A DNA stretch of 64,000 bases. It comes from Impatiens glandulifera. Lineage: Eukaryota > Streptophyta > Magnoliopsida > Ericales > Balsaminaceae. The stretch's first letter is position 1; the number at the start of each line of letters is the position of its first letter. Positions 55,208 to 64,000 of the stretch are shown one piece after another. A program made the position numbers and the translations under genes. A model generated the notes under the pieces. That model was not told where the DNA came from, made no database searches, and saw only the letters and a program-made list of their open reading frames with translations. The stretch is taken from assembly GCF_907164915.1 (NCBI RefSeq), contig NC_061869.1:15539125-15603124 (forward strand), given 5' to 3'.

Positions 55208-55711
55208 GACCAATGATTAATTAGATTACTGTTGAGGAAGGCATTAGATCTTCTACTATTTTGTGGAGAAAAGTCTCAAGATCTTGTGTTAGTGATTAAT
55301 GATTGGCAAATTCAATTGAAATTGAAAGACACTCAACCTCATTCGGTTGAGAAGTCACTTGAGGTTCTACCAATCATGTCCTTTCCAACTATATATTCTC
55401 CATTCGGACCTCGGGTCACTATGACGAGGACCAGGAACTAGTTTCCCTTTCATCCATGTTTACCCACTTTGGAGCCCATATTAAGAGTTACTCTATTGTT
55501 ATTGGTAGGGTGAAAGAAGAAGTCACTCATTAATTAATATGGGAGATTAATTTTTTAACAATAATGGACTTTCCATATAAAAAAGATATTGACATGAATA
55601 AGAATTGGTTAATAAAACAATAATGGTTTTATCCAAACTAGTAAATGATCATTATATCTGATAACATTCTCAAAATTCACTAGTACAAATTAACAATGAA
55701 CATTTTTATCT
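55208..55711. other. Gene-less stretch next to the CLE gene
   Basis: No supported frame. It includes the 3' side of the minus-strand CLE gene. Confidence 0.5.
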
Positions 55712-55978
55712 CTAGTGGTGCAAAGGGTTGGGACCGGTGGGTACACGCCGCTTTTCCTCAGCAAAATAGGGATTGATCTTGTTGTGGCCATGTCCCGACT
55801 TGCGCGATGATCTCCATTTGTGCTTTTGGTTGTCGCGGTTCTTGACCAAAAACATAGTGAAATCTAAATTGTTGGCCAAATCAATCTTATTATGAGACTG
55901 AGGGGGATGAGAGAGCTCATGATGAAAGAATATGATGAAGAGAGAAATCCAAATCAGAATGGACTTGAAGATGGCCAT
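55712..55978 (-). CDS. CLE (CLAVATA3/ESR) signalling peptide precursor
   Basis: Intronless 88-residue precursor with an N-terminal signal peptide (hydrophobic IFKSILIWISLFIIFF, about 3-18), a variable basic middle, and the exact C-terminal CLE dodecapeptide RRVPTGPNPLHH followed at once by the stop. All invariant CLE positions (R1, P4, G6, P7, N8, P9, H11) are present; the sequence equals the Arabidopsis CLE8 type as I recall it. Such peptides are secreted, cut out, hydroxylated at Pro and sensed by CLAVATA-type receptor kinases in meristem, embryo or vascular control. Architecture and length are normal, and nothing suggests decay. The nearest neighbour is the hAT relic 0.5 kb downstream. Confidence 0.93.
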   Translation of the reverse strand: MAIFKSILIWISLFIIFFHHELSHPPQSHNKIDLANNLDFTMFLVKNRDNQKHKWRSSRKSGHGHNKINPYFAEEKRRVPTGPNPLHH

Positions 55979-57689
55979 GGTAATGAAAAGGGAGCATGGA
56001 AGGCCAACTTATTAATAAAAATTAAGGGAAAAAGGTTAGAGCTTTAACTAGAGATATAGTGTGTTTGGAAGGGTTGGCAGTGTTGAATTTAGACTCTTTG
56101 AGTTTGCTTAATTCTATGTGAGGACTTATTGATTAATGTCATGTCTTTAGTCTATTTCTGATCAATGGAGAATGAGACCTTATTTTCAATTGAAAGTTGC
56201 TTAGAAGGCAAGAAATGTCATTTAAATTAACTAGTAGAATACCCTACGTTGTACGGGAAAATTTAAATGAATTTTTAATATTCATACAAATTAGAATATA
56301 AAAGACATTACGTTTTTTTATTAATGAATTATTATTTAAGAAAAAAACAAATTAACTTATAAATCTAAATTGAATATATAATGTGAAAAATTAAAAATAT
56401 ATTGTGATTTAATAAGATGGTATTGTAAAACTCCGATTATATAGGTTTTTTCGTACAAAAGTAAAATAAGCATATACATTAATCCTCTTCAACCTACTAA
56501 TTGAATTGACAAAAGCTTGATTATAATTATAATATTGAATAATGTTGTTTTTTTAACTTCATATTTATGTAGAGCTAAGGGTAATTATTTTTTGAAGATA
56601 TCAATTATAAATGTAAAAATATAAAAATAATTTTAATGTAAACTTTTTGAATAACATTTTAAATGTTACGTAGTAAGGTATATTTTCTATAAAAAAAAAT
56701 AATAACCGAGTAATTTAGTTTTATTTGATGTTAAACCTTACCTTAAACGTTATTAAATGTTTAAAAAATATGTTAATATCTAATCGTTTTAAAATTTCAT
56801 TAACAAATAATCATATATTTTTAATGTATTTTTTTTTGTTAACATCTAATCATTTTCAATTTTTAAGGTAACTTAAAATTTTCAATATAATAATAATTGA
56901 AGAAATACCATAGAACTTACACTATATAAAAGTTAATATTTCTAATTTGTCTAATTCAATACTATTGAAGACAAAAAAAAAAATTAGTTGTAAAAGATTA
57001 TTCACCATGAGCTATATTGTAATTATAAAATACCATAAAAAAAATTGAAAAAAAATATTATACAATTATTAATCAAAAATAAATTTCATACTTTAACAGT
57101 GTAATTTAAGATATCCAAACAAATATCATAGAAAAAATAATCCATAGCTAAAATATATATATATATATATTCCATCAAAAAGCTGAAAAAAACAATGTCA
57201 ATAACCAAAAAAAAAATATTAACATACTAACCGAGAGTGTCCATTGACAGCTCGTTCAGAATGTTGTTTATTAGTTCAGTTCCCGATACAATCGTTAAAA
57301 ATATAAAATTTATGAAAATTGTCCCTACAAAGCACACAAAGATGTCATATAAATAATAAAGAAACATGTACAAATATTAGAAGAAATGGAATTACCTGAT
57401 CTCAACTTTATTAGTAAAATATAAGTGATTATATGAGAAAAGAGTACATATATAAAAGTTATAAATGAGAATGGTAAAAAATAGAAATTTATTATTAAAG
57501 AAAGTTATAAACCTTTCCTATTCTTATCATAATAAATAGGAAAAAGATGTTTAAAGATTAAAATTTTATAATGTAATTTACTATCTTTTATATTCTTTTA
57601 TTAATCCATTATAACTTTTTGTCCATAAGGAAAAAATTAAGAATTTAAATGAGTAATTTTGTATTGTACAATTTGAATTCAGCAATAAA
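55979..57689. other. AT-rich intergenic region upstream of CLE
   Basis: The first 100 bp is the probable CLE promoter/leader. The remainder is AT-rich with an AACCCTACGTTGTACGGGAAA-like stretch near 56240 and an (AT) run near 57153-57170. No gene. Confidence 0.5.
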
Positions 57690-57886
57690 AGTCTGAGAGG
57701 CAATTTTATTGAAAATCTGATCATCATATTAACAAACAAAAAGACAATGCGTTCTTACCAACTTCAAGAGATGGAGAGATTCTGATTTTGACCAGTCCAC
57801 AAACTCATCATCCCGTCTTTCAATAAATGGTTGGAGACTGATTTTCAAATTTGTTGTCACCCTATTATTTCTTTCATCTTGCAGTT

Positions 57887-57945
<59 letters not shown>

Positions 57946-58876
57946 CATCCATTGAGTTCTTACTAAATACATTTCCCTTTTATCTCATCCGGTACTTAAA
58001 ATGTATATAACTATTCATCATTTACTTTTTCAAAATACTTTTAACTCATTCAGTAATTAAAATTCAGTATTCAATGCTTCATTTCAATTTATGAAATAAA
58101 AAAGGTGCATAGAAGAGAAAATTACCAACTTAGCAGAGTCATCTTCTAGAAATAGGGTGTAGACTTCATGGTAAAATAGGTTTTCTGTATTGCCTTAAAA
58201 TTCAGTATTCAATGTTTCATTTCAATTTATCAAACAAAAATGGTGTAAAGAAGAGAAAATTACCTGCTTAGCAACCTTCTTCGAGAAATGTGGTGTAGGC
58301 TTAATGGCAAAATAAGCTCTCTACAATGCCTGCTCCTAGTCGGTCCATAACTCAATCACCCCACGACTTTCCTTCACTTCATTCCTTTTCTGAGATGCAG
58401 TTTTATCCAAAATCTGATCATCATATTCAAAAACAAAAGACAAAGTGTTCTTACCAACTTCAAGAGATGGCGAGATTCTGATTTTGCTTAGTCCACAAAC
58501 TCATCAACCCATCTTTCAATAATTGGTTGGAGACTATTTTCAAATTTGTTGTCACCTTATTATTTCTTTCAAATCTTGTAGTTCTAACATATATATAATA
58601 CATCCATTGAGTTCTAACTTAATACATTTTCTTTTTAACTCATCCGGTACTTAAAATGTATATATATTTATTTATCATTTACTTTTTCAAAATACATATT
58701 CAATGCTTTATTTCAATTTATCAAACAAAAAAGGTGCAAAGAAGAGAAAATTACATGCTTAGCAGTCTTCTTCCAGAAATGGGGTGTAGACTTCAAGGCA
58801 AAATAAGTTTTCTGTAATGCCTTAAAATTCAATATCTAATGTTTCATTTCAATTTATCAAAAGAAAAAGGTGCAAA
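57690..58876 (-). pseudogene. Tandemly amplified exons of a SANT/MYB-like gene
   Basis: Two degenerate repeats offset by about 694 bp (57690-58383 and from 58396). Minus-strand exons read QPFIERRDDEFVDWSKSES (about 57770-57845, decayed copy about 58465-58540) and RAYFAIKPTPHF with its splice donor (copies at about 58123-58190, 58258-58375, 58746-58815, then again in each 839-bp unit). The exon frame VIELWTD.EQ.L.RAYFAIKPTPHFWKKVAK resembles a plant SANT/MYB domain with in-frame stops. A (TA)n run lies at 57891-57942. Parent gene not identified with certainty. Confidence 0.5.
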
Positions 58877-59715
58877 GAAGAGAAAATTACCAGCTTAGCA
58901 ACCTTCTTCCAGAAATGTGGTGTAGGCTTAATGGCAAAATAAGCTCTCTACAATGTCTGCTCCTAGTCATCGGTCCACAACTCAATCACCCCATGACTTT
59001 CCTTCACTTCATTCATTTTCCTTTTAACCCCAATAGTGGTTTAGGGTTAAGGTTTAACATCCTCACGATCTTTGTAGAGGTGGTTCCGCGTACAATCGAG
59101 TCGTTCACTACCCTCTTTCCTTCCAAAACCGTTCTAATCGGGAATAACTTAAGTTTAACGCCGAAATCTCTAATTCTTTTGAGAATGCTCGATGAAAGTT
59201 CGACCTATAAGATTGTCATAGCCATACCCATTGAGCTTAGCTATTGCCCTCTCACCATCTTCCCTGTTGGAAAAATTAACCAAACCAAAACCTCTTCTCA
59301 TGCCAGTCTTTTGATCAATGGCAACATAGACACGGATAACAGATCCAAAGGTCCTGAAGAGTTCGTGAAGATCAGGCTCGTGAGTGTCTTCTGATAAATT
59401 AGTCACACAGACAGAGTTCTCATCGTTCCTTCTCCTCATATCAGATCCGGCTGCAGGCCTTTCAGCACCTGCCCTTGGTGGCAGTTCCAGAAGCAGTAGT
59501 TGTGTCTTGACCAGCAGCAACAGTTGATTTATCAACGAAGCCATCAGTTGGCATTGCCAAATCCTTGTATGGGCATCTTGATGTCCAGTGATCACCTTTC
59601 TTTCCACAAGTCCTGCACAGAACTGCTCCTCCTTTTCCAAGTTGAGCTAGGGAATCACCACCCTTGCCTTCTTCTTCCTTAGAACCTATTCTTAGCCCCC
59701 AAATATGATAAAATT
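58877..59715 (-). repeat. 839-bp tandem duplication, unit 1
   Basis: Starts GAAGAGAAAATTACCAGC and ends CCAAATATGATAAAATT. Every line compared with unit 2 is identical, and all open frames are identical. It carries a SANT-type exon and a broken eIF3g 3' part (59170-59685). Confidence 0.92.
59170..59685 (-). pseudogene. eIF3g zinc-finger/RRM part, duplicate copy
   Basis: Same sequence as 60009-60524. From the acceptor AATAG at about 59686: GSKEEEGKGGDSLAQL, a zinc finger CRTCGKKGDHWTSRCPYKDL, a frameshift, then GSDMRRRNDENS and an RRM (VCVTNLSEDT as RNP2, RGFGLVNFS as RNP1). It has no upstream exon of its own. Confidence 0.8.
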
Positions 59716-60554
59716 GAAGAGAAAATTACCAGCTTAGCAACCTTCTTCCAGAAATGTGGTGTAGGCTTAATGGCAAAATAAGCTCTCTACAATGTCTGCT
59801 CCTAGTCATCGGTCCACAACTCAATCACCCCATGACTTTCCTTCACTTCATTCATTTTCCTTTTAACCCCAATAGTGGTTTAGGGTTAAGGTTTAACATC
59901 CTCACGATCTTTGTAGAGGTGGTTCCGCGTACAATCGAGTCGTTCACTACCCTCTTTCCTTCCAAAACCGTTCTAATCGGGAATAACTTAAGTTTAACGC
60001 CGAAATCTCTAATTCTTTTGAGAATGCTCGATGAAAGTTCGACCTATAAGATTGTCATAGCCATACCCATTGAGCTTAGCTATTGCCCTCTCACCATCTT
60101 CCCTGTTGGAAAAATTAACCAAACCAAAACCTCTTCTCATGCCAGTCTTTTGATCAATGGCAACATAGACACGGATAACAGATCCAAAGGTCCTGAAGAG
60201 TTCGTGAAGATCAGGCTCGTGAGTGTCTTCTGATAAATTAGTCACACAGACAGAGTTCTCATCGTTCCTTCTCCTCATATCAGATCCGGCTGCAGGCCTT
60301 TCAGCACCTGCCCTTGGTGGCAGTTCCAGAAGCAGTAGTTGTGTCTTGACCAGCAGCAACAGTTGATTTATCAACGAAGCCATCAGTTGGCATTGCCAAA
60401 TCCTTGTATGGGCATCTTGATGTCCAGTGATCACCTTTCTTTCCACAAGTCCTGCACAGAACTGCTCCTCCTTTTCCAAGTTGAGCTAGGGAATCACCAC
60501 CCTTGCCTTCTTCTTCCTTAGAACCTATTCTTAGCCCCCAAATATGATAAAATT
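59716..60554 (-). repeat. 839-bp tandem duplication, unit 2
   Basis: Repeat of 58877-59715 with the same phase. Beyond its end (60555) sequence is unique and leads into the upstream eIF3g exon. Either a very recent duplication or an assembly artefact. Confidence 0.92.
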
Positions 60555-61362
60555 ATATATGGTCATGGATAGAAAACAGATCTAACAGTGGTGTATACAT
60601 CATAATCAAACATCGCAAATTAAGGGTTTGATTCAATTTGTGAACAAAGCTCATGACTGACATTGCATTGAATTGACATAGACAGTTAAAACAAAGAAAT
60701 AAGTTTATATAGAAATCCTTACAAATAAACTTGGAAAGAGATTGTCCAGTCAGATTACTTAGGTTTATGCGAAAATGAAGTCTCAAACTAATATCTTAAG
60801 CTATGTTGGAAGAAAGAGATACCCTTTTGGTTTTGCAGTGGTTATCAAACAAAGAACAGTATAGAAATCAACAAAGAAATCTTAATCTATTCAATTTGTG
60901 AAGAAATCTCATAACTGACATTGCATTGTATTGACATAGCTAGTTAAAACAATGAAATTTATTTACGTTGTCATCCTTACAATTGAACCTGAAAAGAGAT
61001 GGTCCAGTTAGATTATTTAGGGTTTATGCGGAAAAAAAGTCACAAACTAATATCTTAAGAAAGAAAGAGATACCCTATTGTTTTTGCAGTCGTTAATCAT
61101 ATTATCAAACAACAGTACAGAAATTAAGATTGGATCTTTAATAGGAGATCTGAAGGAACTTATATAGATAGACAAAGAAATTAAGAAGAAAAAAACAAAG
61201 AAAGACAAACCAGGAGCTCGGGGACGCTCGAGGATGATTTCCTCAGTTGAGACCATGGTGAGGCGAGCGCCGACGTCTTCATGAATAACATCTCCAAATT
61301 TGGGCCAAGAACGGCGCTGGATAACACTTTTGCTAAGTCGAGCCTTAGCAATCTTGTGGATG
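60009..61362 (-). pseudogene. Translation initiation factor eIF3g, 5'-truncated pseudogene
   Basis: Upstream exon 61362-61211 (IAKARLSKSVIQRRSWPKFG, HEDVGARLTMVSTEEIILER, then PRAPG with a GTTTGTC donor), intron of 686 bp, exon from 60524 (GSKEEEGK..., CRTCGKKGDHWTSRCPYKDL) to the RRM. Phases join as in the true gene. Missing are the N-terminal exons (eIF3b/eIF3a-binding region), two residues before the zinc finger, and about 22 bp between finger and RRM, which causes a frameshift. The RRM's last strand is altered and ends early. eIF3g scans and restarts ribosomes in the cytosol; this copy cannot. At its 5' edge it abuts a kinase fragment at 61363. Confidence 0.85.
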
Positions 61363-61412
61363 CGTCATAGCCGTGGCGTTTATCATCGTGACCTAAAACC
61401 TGAAAATCTATG
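61363..61412 (+). pseudogene. CIPK catalytic-loop fragment (small)
   Basis: Plus strand reads [15 protein letters not shown], the kinase HRD loop of CBL-interacting kinases, and then ends. A second copy of the same segment occurs inside the larger fragment at about 61632-61675. Confidence 0.7.
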
Positions 61413-61439
61413 ATTGTCACAAGTTAAAAAGAGATCTCT

Positions 61440-61810
61440 GTTATGAAAATGGTTGAACATCCAAATATAGGCGAATTACACGAAGTTATGGCGAGCAAAA
61501 CGAATATATATATTTCGCGATGAAGCTCATACGCGGCGGTGAAGTTTTCTCAAAGATATCAAAAGGTCGTCTTCGTGAAGAATCCACTGGACATTACTTT
61601 CAACAACTCATATCCGCCGTTGATTTCTACCATAGCCGTAGAGTTTATCATCGTGACCTAAAACCTGAAAATATACCTCTCGATGATGAAGGTAATCTTA
61701 AGGTAACTCCGGCGTATGTTGCACCGGAGGTATGTTGGAAGAAAGACCCGCGAGATTTTACTTATGCCCGACACCCGCAATATTTATTTTCTTTACCCGG
61801 TCAATAAGGA
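61440..61810 (+). pseudogene. CIPK/SnRK3 kinase fragment with internal deletion
   Basis: Reads [20 protein letters not shown] (kinase beta-4/5 region), shifts frame by one base near 61500, then [46 protein letters not shown], and jumps from GNLKV straight to TPAYVAPEV. The DFG motif and activation loop are therefore deleted. It stops at 61806. CIPKs phosphorylate transporters under CBL calcium-sensor control. This copy lacks the ATP-binding lobe, DFG and the NAF domain and is dead. Confidence 0.8.
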
Positions 61811-64000
61811 GAGCGCGTGTATCTCACCTTGAAAGAAAAAACTTAAGCATTATTATATATATATAGATTTGATTGTCAAACCTTTGAATTATAAGGCAGT
61901 TGATTGTGTCAATATTATACATGTGACCGACTACATAATCATTATTTTGAGTAATTATTAGTACTTTGCGTTCATACTTTCTATAACAGTCATAAATCTA
62001 GATAATTTAACCTTTTTTTTTTCCGAGAAAGTCATTATTGAAATTCATTAGTGTAACTAACATGATAAAAGAATTATGTCTAAGAGTTTAAATATCACGA
62101 ATTTTATTCTCACTAGAAACAACTTAAGTTGAAGAAAAAATTATTAAGCAAAAATTAAATTACCAATTTATTTCCTGACAAAATGAATTAACTAAATAGA
62201 ACTACATTATGGACCATAGGCATAGGTGATACCCAAAATACTAGAAACTATTGTATAAATCATTGTTGTAGGTGAAGATTTGTGAATGATTTTAGGTGGA
62301 ATTTCCTTAGAGCCAAATGGAATGTTAAATGATTATGTTTGAGTTCGATTATACTTTATATAGCCTATTCTCTCCACTTCTCTTATTATTTGATATAGTT
62401 GTAAAGTTTATTTTTGTATTGTTTGCTGAGTAGCTATACATAAATGAAAAGATTCAAATGAAATGGAGTTTATTCGTAATGAGTTTCTAGGATGCCCTTG
62501 TTGATGTTGAAGGGTATGATGTTGGAATGTTAGGTGAAGACATTTAACCTTCAATGAGGAGTCTTTTGGCTGCAATGTTTCGGTGCAAGCTCTAGCGAAT
62601 GACGGAGCAGATCTCCCCCAACTGCTTATTATCGAGAGAAGGTAAAAGATAGATGACTTTCATGCGCTTAATCTTGTAAGTGAGAGGTCTTTTACAAGGG
62701 AACATAAATCTCTAGAATGGCCTTTGGAATGTTTGGTGGAGGGAAAAACAAACGGTCGATCATATAGAGTCACATGTGTTTCTAAAGGTGTCTTAATAAT
62801 AGATTTGTTTATTGATTGTAAGATATTGGCTTGATACATGAAAGGCTAGACAATGCATTTAGAAAAGGATTATTTAAGATCTTTCCCATTGTAATGTTAT
62901 TTGCATTTGTGTATTTGTGAATTAGAGGTGGGTGTACATATGTTGGTTTGGTCATTGATGGATGCTTATAGACGGAAATCCTGGAAGTGCAGGTGCCTCG
63001 GGGTGCGAGGGCGAATCTACTTTATGGACAATCTGAGTTGTAGCCCGGTTGACCCAAAATGTTATATATATAATTAAGTGACCTAAGTAAATTTTGTGAT
63101 TACTTATATTATTTTCATTGTAGTCTGTGTAGATTTTGTGGGGAAAAAATTCAGCCTAGATAGATTTCAAATCTTAGCACCAACCTTGCTCGAATGATAT
63201 TCTTCTCTATAGATTATTTATAGGTTAACTTCATATGGGTGATCTCTATTGTGTATATTTAGGTTCAAAAAATATATAAGGCTTGATTTATTAACCATCT
63301 TAGTTATTGTATATGATTTATGGGATTTTCAAAATGTTTTTTTTTATCAAGAATCTTCTTCTAATGTATGATTTATAAGATTTTTTAATTATTTTTGTAA
63401 GGGAAATGAACTCGATTTATTAGATGTTCTAATAAACGAGGGATATAATTAAAAAAAACATTAGATCCCTCAAATATATGACAAAATATAGGATTTTGAT
63501 AAAATAAAATTTGATATATTTTTATCGGATAAATGGTATATTTAAATAATTGAACTGATCCCACTCAAAAATATTTATATATATACCAACTTGACTTTTA
63601 CAGACTTTTTTAGTAAAAAAAATTTGTTTGAAATTATTGTTACGTTGTTATTTTTGTTTGATGAGTTATTTCAAAATTAATTTAAAAGACTGTTGAATAT
63701 GAATACATATGATCAAATATTTAATTAATTGGACAAAATGTGATTTTGTTTTTTTTCTCACACAATGTGTTTTTGCAATATTTCCCTTTTCTATTTGTAA
63801 CACATATTGATGTAGTTAGTAATGGGCTTAACTCTGGACAATTTCGAAACATTTTGGCTCATCCTATAATAAACATAATCCAACAGGGACAGATTAGAAT
63901 ATTTAAATAATTCAAAACTAAATAAAAAAAAATAACAGTTTGAATTATTTAAATAAACAAACTAATTCAATATCGTTTTTCTTCCATTTTATACATTGCA
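61811..64000. other. AT-rich intergenic, nothing named
   Basis: No convincing frame on either strand. A GGTGCGAGGGCGAATCTAC stretch with GTAGCCCGGTTGACCC at 62997-63055 looks like a piece of a repeat common near hAT relics, but no ends were found. A pyrimidine- and A-rich tail continues to the window end. Confidence 0.5.

Noticed and set aside
58870..59394. 174-codon plus-strand frame, repeated at 59754-60233
   Set aside because: Antisense of the eIF3g RRM and the adjoining sequence. The minus strand has recognisable RNP motifs, the plus strand nothing.

Overview
This is a nuclear, AT-rich eudicot-type plant window. The evidence is plant-only gene families (DUF4220/DUF594, CLE peptide, chloroplast GET3d-like ATPase, CIPK kinase), spliced genes with GT-AG introns, and a dense load of plant transposons. 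No tRNA, rRNA, CRISPR or bacterial-type operon is visible. About three quarters is transposon, pseudogene or AT-rich filler. I identify three host genes that look intact: an intronless DUF4220/DUF594 membrane protein (5914-8193, +), a seven-exon GET3d-like chloroplast ATPase (47709-51416, -; splice sites assigned here by eye), and a CLE signalling-peptide precursor (55712-55978, -).

Left part (1-20.3 kb). Fragments resembling a Barentsz/MLN51 Btz motif and the splicing nuclease USB1 lie beside a 2.7 kb foldback MULE with very long inverted arms (1957-4658). The DUF4220 gene follows. Next is a 9.6 kb Mutator-like element (8544-18122) with an 8-bp target duplication. It has an apparently intact three-exon transposase on + and a decayed DUF1985/Ulp1 protease gene on -. 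Arrays of a TTAGCGAA(A/T)CG motif, also present in its terminal repeats, fill its non-coding intervals, and two long hairpins lie near its right end. Beyond it are a relic of a second DUF4220 gene and a 5'-truncated LINE with a 17-bp target duplication.

Middle part (20.3-46.5 kb). A decayed GET3d copy (26.5-36.9 kb) has been opened by insertions: a copia element (26965-34523) that itself contains an ORF1-only LINE (28318-30784), a small TRIM-like LTR element in exon 6 (34937-35974), and a third copia element that cuts the copy in exon 3. Another copia element sits in its 3' flank (20829-25555). A further 3'-flank relic (41190-42128) abuts a second, frameshifted MULE (42129-about 45150) whose transposase is close to the first one but whose end repeats differ. 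A 1.1 kb hAT-like non-autonomous element follows.

Right part (46.5-64 kb). The intact GET3d gene is followed by a 1 kb hAT deletion derivative with an 8-bp target duplication and then the CLE gene. A mosaic of broken eIF3g, SANT/MYB-like and CIPK fragments comes next and includes an exact-looking 839-bp tandem duplication. The last 2 kb holds nothing I can name. The surviving host genes show no functional link to each other; the main story is repeated local duplication of host genes followed by transposon dissection.
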